Positions 17,804-27,067 of a DNA stretch of 64,000 nt are shown here, piece after piece. Each line of letters begins with the position of its first letter. Positions within the stretch are counted from its first letter, which is position 1. The notes below the pieces were generated by a model. The model saw only the letters and a program-made list of their open reading frames with translations, was not told where the DNA came from and searched no databases. The position numbers were made by a program, and so were the translations under genes. The DNA is from Candidatus Villigracilis saccharophilus (GTDB lineage: Bacteria > Chloroflexota > Anaerolineae > Anaerolineales > Villigracilaceae): positions 32,938 through 96,937 of the forward strand of contig JADJNA010000017.1 in NCBI GenBank assembly GCA_016709305.1. Direction: 5' to 3'.

Positions 17804-18889
17804 TCAATAAGGCTGGAGCATGAGTCCGTTCGAGCCAGGCGGGATGTTTTGTATCATCTCTTCAAAGAGCGCCTCAGGTGGGACTCCGCGCTCGGCTGCG
17901 AGCTGGACTTCCTGATGACCGAATTGTTCTTTGAACCAACTGACTAACCAGAAGCCACGGTCAATGGGTATCTCGGTGCAGTAGGTACCAGGGACTGCGC
18001 CAGGGTATGGCGGCAGATATGGGAGCAGGTCAACCGATTTTGTGCTGACTGCATTGACCGTGGCGCAAGTGCCGAAACTCAAATAGCCGATATCGGGCGT
18101 GAGAGTGCCGCTGCCGAGCACTTCGCAGGATTTATCGCATGAACCTGCTGCGAGCGGAATCCCTTCGGGGATTCCTGTTTCGAGTGCGGCTTGTTTGGTG
18201 ACTTTACCGATGATCTCTCCCTGCACAACGAGTTGGGGGAGTTTGTCTTTCTCCATCGGGAAGGCATACCAGATGATGTCGTTCTTTTTTGCCCAGCCAA
18301 AATCCTTGCGGTTGATGGGGATGTAGCCAAAGTTACTGCCGCGCGACTCAGCGGCAACGCCTGTGAGTTGATAATGAAAGAACCCCGAAAGCAAGACGTA
18401 CTTGTGAGTCTTCTCCCAGATATCGGGCTGGTGTTGGCGTATCCAATTTGAAAAACATTTACGGTTGAGCGTGTCCACCACGCCGTACAGACCGATGGAT
18501 TTCAAGCCATATTCAAGCCAAAAGGGCGCGAACTTGGATGTATCTGCCATGCGCTGATCGAGCCAATGGATGGCGGGACGGAGTGGTTTTCCGTCCTGAT
18601 CCAGATTGACATACACGCCGCGCTGAGTGGTGAGCGTCACGGCTTTGATATTCTCGCGCAGGGCTTGGTTGCGGGCGAGAAGTCCCTGGCTGGCTTCGCA
18701 GAATTTTCGCCAAAAATATTCTGGGTGCTGTTCATGGAATCCTGGCGCGGGGACAAAGTAGGGTTCGATGGGGATTTTGATCATGTCCACCATCGTGCCA
18801 GCTGTGTCGAAGAGAGCACAACGCACGGACTGAGTCCCGGCGTCAAAGACAAGGATCAGGTCAGAGTTTAAGTGCGAAGCGTTTTTCAT
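17804..18889 (-). CDS. FGGY carbohydrate kinase, N-terminal part, ended by an in-frame TGA
   Basis: The ATG at 18889 lies six bases after the FAD-oxidase stop. LILVFDAGTQSVRCALFD is the phosphate-1 loop of FGGY kinases, and LPLAAGSCDKSCEVLGSG together with YLSFGTCATVNAVS are also typical. The frame stops at LMLQPY, exactly where relatives continue with Trp (PYW), so TGG to TGA is the likely change. Full length would be about 533 residues. The family phosphorylates sugars or polyols using ATP. I recall that an FGGY kinase (YgcE) and an FAD oxidase (YgcU) are also neighbours in E. coli, with unknown function; that comparison is from memory. Confidence 0.82.
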   Translation of the reverse strand: MKNASHLNSDLILVFDAGTQSVRCALFDTAGTMVDMIKIPIEPYFVPAPGFHEQHPEYFWRKFCEASQGLLARNQALRENIKAVTLTTQRGVYVNLDQDGKPLRPAIHWLDQRMADTSKFAPFWLEYGLKSIGLYGVVDTLNRKCFSNWIRQHQPDIWEKTHKYVLLSGFFHYQLTGVAAESRGSNFGYIPINRKDFGWAKKNDIIWYAFPMEKDKLPQLVVQGEIIGKVTKQAALETGIPEGIPLAAGSCDKSCEVLGSGTLTPDIGYLSFGTCATVNAVSTKSVDLLPYLPPYPGAVPGTYCTEIPIDRGFWLVSWFKEQFGHQEVQLAAERGVPPEALFEEMIQNIPPGSNGLMLQPY

Positions 18890-18895
18890 ATCCAA

Positions 18896-19900
18896 TTACC
18901 GTTTGAGTTCGTCGGGTAAATTCAATCCAAGCTGCGAACCTGGATTCATGATGTTGTTGGGGTCAAAGTGATTCTTCAGTGTACGGAGCACATCCATTTC
19001 ATTTTTGCCGAGGAAGCCTTCGATCCACTGGTGCATGAGCCGACCCACGCCGTGATGATGGCTGGGCGAGCCGCCTGCTTTGACCATCGCATCCACAAGC
19101 GCGGTGCGGTACCTGACATAATCTTCCACGCTGCCTTTGATGCCGAAGATGAAATACAGGTTGCTGCCATACGGGTAGAAATGGCTCATATGACTGATGC
19201 AGAGCGTGTTAGGCACGGTGTGGGCATAGGCGAGCACCGCGTCGTGGATGTGATGGATGTTGTCCCACTTGACAGGAGTTTCGACGGTGTCCATGATGAC
19301 ATCGTAGTCGCTGATGGCTTCGCCAACGAGGAATGTTTCGTAGCGGTCCGTCTCCCAATTTCTTGCAAAACTGCCTCCGATGCTAAGCGCACCATGCCTG
19401 CCGACGATCTTTGAGATCTTGCTCTTCACCATTTTTGTGAAATCTTTTTCGCCTTCCACTGTGCCCATCAGAACGCAGCGCTTCTTAGGTTTGTAGCCGA
19501 ACATATCGATCAACTTCTCCACGATCGGAGGCTGGGGGTACATTTGGAAGCCGTGATCGGTTTCATGCGCGTCGGAGAGGCGAAAGACAGCGGGCAGACC
19601 GAACTGTCCCTGACAAACTTCACGCACGGCACTGACGGCGCTTTCCCAATCCTTGAACATGTAGCCGAAGTACTGGCGATTCTCGGGCATGTAGCGGAAG
19701 ACCTTGATGGTCAGTTCGGTCAGTACACCGAACACACCTTCACTGCCTTTAAGCATATCCAAAATGCGCGGACCCGTGGCGGTGCTGGTGTAGTCATGCG
19801 TGCTAATGATGCCCGCCGGAGTGACCATCTCCATCGAGAGCACGAGATTGTAAGGCTCGCCGTAATAGGTGGAGGCTTGTCCGCTGCCGAGGGTCAACAC
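18896..19900 (-). CDS. FAD-binding oxidase (alkyl-DHAP synthase-like), C-terminal part
   Basis: The frame opens with LTLGSGQASTYYGEPYNLVLS, the second half of an FAD-binding type 4 (PCMH) domain. The FAD-oxidase C domain follows, ending HHHGVGRLMHQW and LKNHFDPNNIMNPGSQLG. These His-rich and NPG patterns match alkyldihydroxyacetonephosphate synthase and the YgcU group of FAD dehydrogenases. The first half of the FAD domain lies in the next ORF upstream in another frame; restoring one G in the run at 19905-19908 gives VGGWVLTLGSG and joins them. The oxidised substrate is unknown; kinase and GlpA-like neighbours suggest a hydroxy- or phospho-polyol. Confidence 0.82.
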   Translation of the reverse strand: MLTLGSGQASTYYGEPYNLVLSMEMVTPAGIISTHDYTSTATGPRILDMLKGSEGVFGVLTELTIKVFRYMPENRQYFGYMFKDWESAVSAVREVCQGQFGLPAVFRLSDAHETDHGFQMYPQPPIVEKLIDMFGYKPKKRCVLMGTVEGEKDFTKMVKSKISKIVGRHGALSIGGSFARNWETDRYETFLVGEAISDYDVIMDTVETPVKWDNIHHIHDAVLAYAHTVPNTLCISHMSHFYPYGSNLYFIFGIKGSVEDYVRYRTALVDAMVKAGGSPSHHHGVGRLMHQWIEGFLGKNEMDVLRTLKNHFDPNNIMNPGSQLGLNLPDELKR

Positions 19901-20588
19901 CCAGCCCCGACGCTGGAAAGTTCAAAGGACTGCGGAAAGTGTCCGTTGGTAAAGCGATGCACGGTATGGAATTTTTCTGGCGCGTTGTTGAGCGCGTCTT
20001 CGAGCTGCGGTCCCATGCAGCCCGCCTGGACACGGCAGGTGTGATTGAGTTCGTTGACTTCGATCACCTTGTTCATGTGCGTGTTGAGCACGAGCGTCAA
20101 CCCTTCTTTTTCAGGCTTGAATCCCATGTTGCAGGAAGAGCCGCCGCCAAATACATAGATGGGAACTTTCTTCTCGTTGCATAATTTGACGATCTTCTGC
20201 ACATCGTGCTTGTCACGCGGATGAACCGCCGCACCCGTAATCTCATGCAGGATCCCGCGCTTCAAGGCGACCATCTCCTCTGCGAGTTTGCCATAACTAT
20301 ATTTCACGCGGTTGTAGTCGTCGCATTGCACATTCTCCGCGCCGACGATGCCAATGATCTCTTCGATGATCTTTGTCAGATTGGATTTCGGAATGTCATT
20401 CAAAGCTGGTTGCCGTCCTGCTTATTTTTGAAGTAGTTGTCGTCCAGTTTTAGATCGCGTTTGATCTGCTCGTAATATTGCCAGCTCGGCACTTTGACCT
20501 GATCCTGCCGTCCTTCCTTGACAATCGAACGGTACGAACCAGGCACGGGGGAGTGTTAGTCCAATCGGGGTGAATTTTTGTCAGTCAT
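19894..20588 (-). CDS. FAD-binding oxidase, N-terminal part (frame disturbed)
   Basis: The likely start is ATG at 20588, preceded by GGAGACAAAC. From there the frame meets a TAA within 11 codons, then reads PVPGSYRSIVKEGRQDQVKVP. Changing the CCCC and CCCCC runs by one base each would give a smooth DWTNTPPVPGSYRS. A further missing base at about 20413 joins this to the ORF at 19894-20403, which carries VPIYVFGGGSSCNMGF, the FAD-binding loop, and VQAGCMGPQLEDALN. Corrected, the whole gene would be about 564 residues (18896-20588). Four discrepancies, all in short runs of the same base, point to consensus error, though decay cannot be excluded. Confidence 0.72.
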
Positions 20589-20648
20589 GTTTGTCTCCAG
20601 TTGGTTTTGATTTTTTAGAAGTTTGAACGTTGAAAGTCCGGAAGTTGA

Positions 20649-22067
20649 TCAGGAATTGGATTTCCAACCGCTGCGATTTTTTTTCATCTGCGATTCCCAT
20701 TCGTGGAATTTGCACTTCATTTCCTCGATGACGTCTGGGTGGTTGTCCTTGAGGTTGTAACTCTCCTGTGGGTCGGATTCGACATCGTAAAGCCAGGGCG
20801 CTTGTGCGCTGCCTGCCGAACCCCAGAACTTATCAAGTGGCATGGGCCAAACGTAAGTGTGGATGCGTGGGATGAATTTCCATCTGCCCGCGCGGATGGC
20901 TTCGAGGCTTTCGTTGTGATAGAAGTAGAAAACATCATGGGGGGATTCTTTTTCCACGCCAGTGAGCAGTCCGCTGATATCCTTGCCATCAATGATGCGG
21001 TCATTGGGAAGTTCCACGCCAGCGAGTGAAAGGCAGGTTGGGAACCAGTCAATGTTCATGGCGGGAGAGTCGCAGACGGTACCTTGTGGAATTTTCTCGG
21101 GCCAGTGCGCGATCATCGGGATGCGATAGCCGCCTTCGTAACTTTGTCCCTTGCGCCCGCGGAACTTGCCCGCGCTGCCGTTGTACCAGGCGCCGTTATC
21201 ACTGGTGAAGATGACGAGGGTGTTCTCCCATTGTCCGTTTGCTTTCAGGGTCTTGACCAGCTCGCCGAGACTCCAATCGATCTCTTCGATGGTGTCGCCG
21301 TACAATCCGCCTTTGGATTTGCCGCGGAAATTTTCAGAGGCATGCAAGGGTTGGTGTGGATAGGTATGGGCGAAGTACAGGAAGAAGGGCTTGTCTTCTG
21401 CTTGCTCAATGAACTCGAGGGCTTCGTGCGTGTACAAACCTGTCAGTTTTTCCATTTCGGTAAAGTCAGGCGACAGGCATTCGTTGTCACGATACAACGC
21501 GAAGTCTTTCATGTCATTGCTGTGCGGCACGCCGAAGAAGTGGTCAAAGCCGAAGCGCAGGGGATGATATTCCGAGTAAATGGGAAACTCGCCGAGATGC
21601 CATTTCCCGACCATGCAGGTTTTGTAGCCGACGTTCTTCAATGCCTTCGCGATGGTAACTTCCTTTTCAGGGATGCCGCGCGGTTTCGGCTCGTTGTTGT
21701 AGTCCATCAAACCGAGCCGCGTCAGGAACTTGGCAACTTCCCAGCGGAATCTGCCCCAGAAATCTTCCAAGCGTGAGTTAACGGGAGGGCGGTGCCCTGC
21801 GCGTTTTGCACCGAGTACCCACCCCAGCCGCGCACGTTCGGGGTAACGCCCAGTCAGCAAGCCGAAACGGGATGGCGTACACAGCGAATTGCAGGCATAG
21901 AACGAAGTGAACTTCACGCCGCCTTGTGCCAATTGATTAATATGAGGCGTGTTCATCACCGTGTTGTCATAGGGCGGCAGGTCACCGTAGCCGAGGTCGT
22001 CACAGTTGATAATGATGATATTCGGCTGGTTATTGCGTTTGGATGGGGATTGCTTTTTGTCACTCAT
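20649..22067 (-). CDS. Type I sulfatase (Cys-type), intact
   Basis: The 472-residue protein opens NIIIINCDDLGYGDL, with the paired Asp that bind calcium. NSLCTPSRFGLLTGRYPERA holds the CxPxR signature whose Cys becomes formylglycine. KWHLGEF and FTSDNGAWYNGSAGKFRGRK complete the alkaline-phosphatase-superfamily active site. No signal peptide is seen, so the enzyme is probably cytoplasmic and acts on imported sulfate esters. It lies 12 bases after a paralogous sulfatase and in an operon with the maturase that would activate it. The substrate is unknown; the nearest functional class is arylsulfatase-like. Confidence 0.92.
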   Translation of the reverse strand: MSDKKQSPSKRNNQPNIIIINCDDLGYGDLPPYDNTVMNTPHINQLAQGGVKFTSFYACNSLCTPSRFGLLTGRYPERARLGWVLGAKRAGHRPPVNSRLEDFWGRFRWEVAKFLTRLGLMDYNNEPKPRGIPEKEVTIAKALKNVGYKTCMVGKWHLGEFPIYSEYHPLRFGFDHFFGVPHSNDMKDFALYRDNECLSPDFTEMEKLTGLYTHEALEFIEQAEDKPFFLYFAHTYPHQPLHASENFRGKSKGGLYGDTIEEIDWSLGELVKTLKANGQWENTLVIFTSDNGAWYNGSAGKFRGRKGQSYEGGYRIPMIAHWPEKIPQGTVCDSPAMNIDWFPTCLSLAGVELPNDRIIDGKDISGLLTGVEKESPHDVFYFYHNESLEAIRAGRWKFIPRIHTYVWPMPLDKFWGSAGSAQAPWLYDVESDPQESYNLKDNHPDVIEEMKCKFHEWESQMKKNRSGWKSNS

Positions 22068-22079
22068 TGTCAGCTCTTT

Positions 22080-23484
22080 TTATTTCCAACCGCCAAGATT
22101 CTCTTTCATGCTTTTCTGCCATTTTTGATAGATAGCTTCCATGGCTTCCACGATATCTGGATGCTCGCGCCTTAAGTTGTAACTCTCCCCGGGGTCAAGC
22201 TCGAGGTTGTATAACCAGGGGGCCTCAAGACTATTCTCCGATTTCCAATGCTTATCCAGAGGGATGGGCCACGCCATGGTGTCAATATCGCGGATGTATT
22301 TCCACTTTCCCATGCGGACTGCTTCCAGTTCCTTGTTGTGATAAAAGTAGAGACAATCATTCGGGTCACGCTTTCCATTGCTGGTTAGCAAGCTGAGGAT
22401 GTTTTTGCCGTCGATGACGCGGTCTTCGGGCAAATCCACCCCTGCCAGCGATAGCAGAGTTGGAAACAGATCTATATTCATAGCTGGTTCCGAGCAGATA
22501 CTCTTGGCTGTGATTCCCTTTGGCCAGTGGGCGATCATTGGGACGCGGAAGCCGCCTTCATAACTTTGCCCCTTGCGTCCGCGCAACCCTCCGGGACTGC
22601 CACAGTATCCAGGACCGTTGTCGCTGGTAAAGATCACGAGTGTGTTGTCTGCTACGCCGGTCTCTTCAAGCGCACGCATGACTTCTGCCACGCTCCAGTC
22701 GATCTCTTCGACACAGTCACCGTATAAGCCGCCCATCGATTTGCCTCTGAAGTTTTTCGATGCGTATTGAGGTGTGTGCGGGTACGTGTGGGCGAAGTAG
22801 AGAAAGAAAGGCTTGTCTTTGGATTCGTGGATAAATTGCACGGCTTCACGGGTGTACAGCCCGGTGAGTTGGTCCATTTCAGTGAAATCTGGTGAGAGAC
22901 ATTCTTCGTTTCGATACAGAGCAAAATCTCTCATGTTGTTGGCGTGCGGCACGCCGTAGAAATAATCAAATCCATGCCGAAGCGGATTGTATTCGGGATA
23001 GACTGGGAATTCTCCCAAGTGCCATTTCCCGACCAGCCCTGTGCGGTATCCAACGGTTTGCAGTGCTCGGCCAATGGTGATCTCTTCCTCAGGGATGCCG
23101 CGCAATTCAGGGAGAGTCCCGAAATCCCAGAAATGTAATTTCGACAGGTAGCTGACAAACCACCATCTGAAATATTGGTCATTGAATTTGGTCCACCAGT
23201 TCGCATTGTCTACGGCGGTGGTTCGGGGACCGATATGTTTGGCAAGCAGCAACGATCCTAATCCTGCCCGCTCCGGATACCTTCCTGTCAGCAGCCCGAA
23301 GCGTGACGGGGTGCAGAGCGAATTGCAGGCATAAAAAGAGTCAAACTTCACACCGCCTTCCGCAAGTTTATCTATATTGGGTGTTTGGATTGATTCACTG
23401 CCAAACGAGGAAAGGTCACCGTAGACCAAGATCATCACAGTTGATGATGACAATGTTCGGGCGTGGAGCAGGCTCGGGGTTCAT
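22080..23484 (-). CDS. Type I sulfatase (Cys-type), N-terminus frameshifted
   Basis: It is paralogous to the downstream sulfatase along its whole length (CTPSRFGLLTGRYPERAGLG, KWHLGEFPVYPEYNPLRHGFDYF, FTSDNGPGYCGSPGG). The ATG at 23484 overlaps the transporter stop (ATGA), which indicates translational coupling. From that ATG the frame reads NIVIINCDDLG and then breaks; removing one base at about 23425 gives CDDLGYGDLSSFGS and a 467-residue protein. As written, the frame open from 23453 lacks the metal-binding CDD segment. It is a tandem duplicate with diverged substrate-pocket loops, suggesting two different sulfate esters or positions. Confidence 0.85.
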
Positions 23485-24849
23485 TGACCAGCCTTGGGGT
23501 CGTGTGAGGCGGCGATCTCCTTCCGCAGGGCATCATGCGAATTGCGTGTGATCGGGTAGCGGAAGAGGATCGGTACGCAGATCAGCATCGTCACTGCGGG
23601 AATGACCGCGTAGAAAAATCGGATGCCGAATAATGCTGTTTCGGTCTGCATCGCGTTGGGGATGTATCCAGACCATTGCAGCGCCCAGCCAGGGACAGCG
23701 ACGCCGAGGGCGTAGGCGAATTTGGTCAGGAAGTTGGAGATGCCGTAGTAAATGCCTTCGCGGCGTTTGCCTGTCATCTTCTCGTCGTATTCGATAACGT
23801 CGGGCATCATGGCGTAAGGCAAAACCCATTGCGTTGAAAAGCTGATTCCGAGCACAACTGCGACAACATAGACCCAGGGAGTGGGGCGATGCGGCAGAAA
23901 AAAGAAGGCAAGCAAAAAGGTGATGGACGCGAGCGTTAATCCGAGGGCGTAGGTGGGACCTTTATCGATTTTGTCAGCAAGCAATTTTGCAGGAGCGGAG
24001 AACAGTCCAGTCATGATGAGCGAACCGATCATGATGTACGTGAGCTGGCTTGCCATGCCAAGTTGATATTGAATGAGATACGGAAGCAATGCCGCCTGTA
24101 CGGTGAATGCAAATCCGCCCAGCATGAAAATGACCATCAGGATGACAAAAGGTTTGTTCCTGAAACACAATTTCACCGCCTGCCATACATGCATGTCAGT
24201 GGGTTCTTCTTTTAGTTGTGTAGTATCTTTGATGGAGAAGGTGGTGATGAGCAGTGTGGTCATTGCGATCGCGCCAAACACTGCGCCCGTTCCGCTCCAT
24301 GCCCCTGCGCGGCTCAGTCCCACGTTCATGAACAATCCCACCAACACAGTGACAAGTCCTGCGCCGAGGATGTATCCAACAACTGCGTTAATGCTTTTGT
24401 ATAGCGCGAGGCTTGAGCGTTCCTGATAATCGTGAGTCACTTCGGCGATCAATGATGCGTAGGGAACGACCGCCATGGTCACAAAAGTATCTTTCAACCA
24501 GAAGGTGAGCATCACGGCAAAAAAAGCGGTGACGCCAGTCAACCCGTGCGGCAGGGAAAGTTGAATCCAGCTGCCAATGGCAATGGGGACAGCCGCGATT
24601 AGCATATAGATCCGACGGCGGCCAAAGCGTGAGCGGGTTCGGTCCGACCAATATCCAAACAGTGGATCATTGATCGCGTCCCAGGTCAACTTGGCAACGA
24701 GGAGCGCTTCCCACCAGCGCAGGGCTGATGCCCGCCACGTCGGTATAGTAGAAGAGGAGGAAAAAATCCATGGCTGCGCGCAGGGTGGTGAACCCCAACT
24801 CAGCCAGGGCAAAACGGAACTTGTAGCCAGCGGATAGTTTTTGATCCAA
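23481..24849 (-). CDS. GPH-family (MelB-like) glycoside:cation symporter, N-terminal frameshift
   Basis: The start MDQKLSAGYKFRFALAELGF at 24849 and the remainder from about 24705 are in different frames; removing one base at about 24708-24709 gives PALVGALLVAKLTWDAINDP and a 455-residue protein. Twelve hydrophobic segments are expected. DPLFGYWSDRTRSRFGRRR is the loop 2-3 signature of the GPH family, and MPDVIEYDEKMTGKRREGIYYG is the matching C-half motif. Members import glycosides or sulfoquinovose-type sugars with Na+ or H+. As first gene of the sulfatase operon it probably brings in the sulfated substrate. Confidence 0.85.
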
Positions 24850-25002
24850 GGTGTACCTTCCTTTTGCGTGTTGGTTTTGTAAGCGTATCTAAAACCATAT
24901 TAGCAGGAAGGAAAGTGCTTGTCGTCTGAATTTATAAATTTAGACTGTTTGGACCGTGGACAGTAGAAGGTGTCCTACGGACGAGAGACGGTCGATTACG
25001 GT
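24850..25002. other. Gap with imperfect short repeats
   Basis: The segment at about 24950-25025 is built of near-repeats of GACGGT, GTCTACGG and CGTCC-like units, and the last codons of the AraC gene (MDDRP) run into it. It may be a simple-sequence expansion. Upstream of 24950 it should hold the transporter operon promoter, which I cannot place. Confidence 0.35.
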
Positions 25003-26100
25003 CTACGGTCTGTCGTCCATCGTCTGTTTTCTGTACCCCGAAGGAGTTGTCCCCGTTTGTTGTTTGAAAATTGTGTTGAAAGATTGCTTTGAGCCAAATC
25101 CCACCTGAAAGCCGACGGCGAGCGTGCTTTCTTCGGGCTTGTTCACCAAAATCGACTTCGCCTCTTCCACGCGGTACTGGTTGATGTAACTTGCGAAATT
25201 CATCCCGAGCAGGTCATTGATAAATTCCGAAAGCTGGTGTGGGGTGATGAACAACATTGCTGCCACGCCATCCAGTTTCAAGTCGAACTGACGGTAGATT
25301 TTCTCCTCTTCCATTAATTCACGCAGGCGGGCAATGATCTTGTCACGGCTCAGCCCTTGGATAAGGGACTTTTTATATCGTTCCTGTTTTTGCTCACGCG
25401 CTACCAGTTGATAAAAATCAGGGTAGCGGTTCTCGAAGAGCAAATAAACGATCCCAGCAAAGCCGATGAAGAGAATACCGATATTCATCACAACACGGTT
25501 GGCAGTGATGAATCCCGCCGCGATCAGGAGCATGTTGATCATGTACAGGATCACGACCGCGCTGGAGATGAGTACAGGTTCGCGGGTTGCATCGCTGTTT
25601 ACAAAGCGTGTTTCCAGCCGCAGTAACATCCCATACTGGATGAGGGCAACAATGACGCCTGCGAGGATGAGGTACGAAGCGGCGTACTGCGTAGGGTTGG
25701 AAAATACATCGCGGATCACTGCCTGACTTTGGGCTTGATTCACAAAATAGAACCAGGTCTCCCCGATAAAGACGACTACTGCAGGCAGGATCTGAACTTT
25801 GATGCGTGCGGGGATTTGTCCACCCGGGTAGAAGAACATAAAGTAGCGGATGTAATTGAGCGGACCAGAAAGGAACAATAACGTTACGAACAGATACAGC
25901 AAAAAGGGATACTGCAAGTGCAGGTCTTGGGTCACAAAATAAAGCTGAAGAGTTTGCAATCCGACCAACAGGTCACGTACTACCCTAAACAGGAAGGAGC
26001 GTCTCTTATTTCTACGGGTGAGATGCAAAAGCGCCGTGTAGAAGGTCAACACGGCGGCGATCGCAATGACAATCGAGGCGGAACTGGCTAAAAAATTCAT
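25003..26100 (-). CDS. Membrane-bound AraC-family transcriptional regulator
   Basis: Residues 1-~235 contain about seven hydrophobic segments (for example VIAIAAVLTFYTALLHL, PFLLYLFVTLLFLSGPLNYI, NIGILFIGFAGIVYLLF). Residues ~260-360 are an AraC/XylS double HTH (FDLKLDGVAAMLFITPHQLSEFIND, YRVEEAKSILV, VGFGSKQSFNTIFKQQTGTTPSGYR). Membrane-embedded AraC proteins of this kind sense a signal at the membrane. It lies upstream of and in line with the sulfatase operon, so it is the obvious candidate regulator, although 150 bases separate them. Confidence 0.88.
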   Translation of the reverse strand: MNFLASSASIVIAIAAVLTFYTALLHLTRRNKRRSFLFRVVRDLLVGLQTLQLYFVTQDLHLQYPFLLYLFVTLLFLSGPLNYIRYFMFFYPGGQIPARIKVQILPAVVVFIGETWFYFVNQAQSQAVIRDVFSNPTQYAASYLILAGVIVALIQYGMLLRLETRFVNSDATREPVLISSAVVILYMINMLLIAAGFITANRVVMNIGILFIGFAGIVYLLFENRYPDFYQLVAREQKQERYKKSLIQGLSRDKIIARLRELMEEEKIYRQFDLKLDGVAAMLFITPHQLSEFINDLLGMNFASYINQYRVEEAKSILVNKPEESTLAVGFQVGFGSKQSFNTIFKQQTGTTPSGYRKQTMDDRP

Positions 26101-26205
26101 TGTGTAAGAGGTGAGGCTAAACAGCGTCTCAAAAAAACATTCTTATACCCCATGTTGATTCGCATAAGCCCGTGGGAAGTTTTATCTGACAGGTAAAAAC
26201 ATTTT

Positions 26206-26988
26206 TTACCATTTGCAATTCGGCGTAGTGTTGATGCCAGCGGAAATTCCCACCCTTTTATACATCGTCACATTGGTAAAAGGTTCTCCGAGAATTCCGT
26301 CATGGATCGCCCATGAGCGCTTGCGAATTGTATCTGCCGCGTCGGGTTGCCGGAATGGATTGGATCCATCAAGAGCTGACATTAGGTCGCCGCCGGCTTG
26401 AAAACCGGTATGGATGCTGTCCATCAGGCGTTTGCCCATTTGGTAGCGAAAGCCATAGCGTTCAAAGATGACCGCGTTGTGGTAGTACAACGGCTCGACA
26501 AAATACATGTCGTGCCCGAGCGCTGAAACAAAGCCTTCGAACGTTTCGATGGCCTGGCCCAGCAATCTTAATCCGCGTCGTATCTGACCTGGAGCCAGCC
26601 CGGCTTCGAGAGCGGATCTCTCCGCTTCAATATTTCTGCGCAGCGTCCCAAATTTTGTGGGTGAGCCGTCAGGCATTTTGTCCACATCAAAACGCGGGGC
26701 TGAAGGGTCGTTGAGAATGTATAGCAAAATATGGATCTGTCCATTCAACGTGTCTGTCAGGTGCGCGTAGAAGATCGGGTCTGGAAAATCCATTTCGTGA
26801 AAAAGACGCATTTCCACATCGGTTGAACCGGTGGCAAAGCGGAATTGCAGCAGGTTGTAGCCCGTCGCAGAAGTTAGAGGCGGCAGGTGAAATTTTTCCA
26901 AGAGTGAGGCGGGAATATAACGTGAATAGATCGCGCGTTTTTCAGCTTCAGGTAATAAATTGATCCCACCAATGGTGGAAGGGGGCAT
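26206..26988 (-). CDS. Conserved-looking hypothetical protein
   Basis: The start at 26988 is fixed by AAGGAG five bases upstream; an upstream extension would run through smpB and is rejected. The 260-residue product has no signal peptide and no membrane segment. I do not recognise the family. It is rich in aromatic and charged residues, with segments such as FRFATGSTDVEMRLFHEMDFPDP, HILLYILNDPSAPRFDVDKM and ALGHDMYFVEPLYYHNAVIFERYGF. It lies 79 bases downstream of smpB on the same strand and may be cotranscribed with it. Confidence 0.65.
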   Translation of the reverse strand: MPPSTIGGINLLPEAEKRAIYSRYIPASLLEKFHLPPLTSATGYNLLQFRFATGSTDVEMRLFHEMDFPDPIFYAHLTDTLNGQIHILLYILNDPSAPRFDVDKMPDGSPTKFGTLRRNIEAERSALEAGLAPGQIRRGLRLLGQAIETFEGFVSALGHDMYFVEPLYYHNAVIFERYGFRYQMGKRLMDSIHTGFQAGGDLMSALDGSNPFRQPDAADTIRKRSWAIHDGILGEPFTNVTMYKRVGISAGINTTPNCKW

Positions 26989-27067
26989 GTAGACTCCTTG
27001 TCGTTTGCCCGCCAGTCTTGTAGCCTGAGCGAACCGACCAATGACTAGCCGAGCTTCCGACGAATTG

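Noticed and set aside
17804..17806. Selenocysteine or UGA=Trp recoding
   Set aside because: The position is Trp in relatives, other genes stop at TGA, and no SECIS-like hairpin is evident.
24950..25025. Attachment site or integration scar
   Set aside because: The near-repeats are short and imperfect, with no integrase or tRNA nearby.
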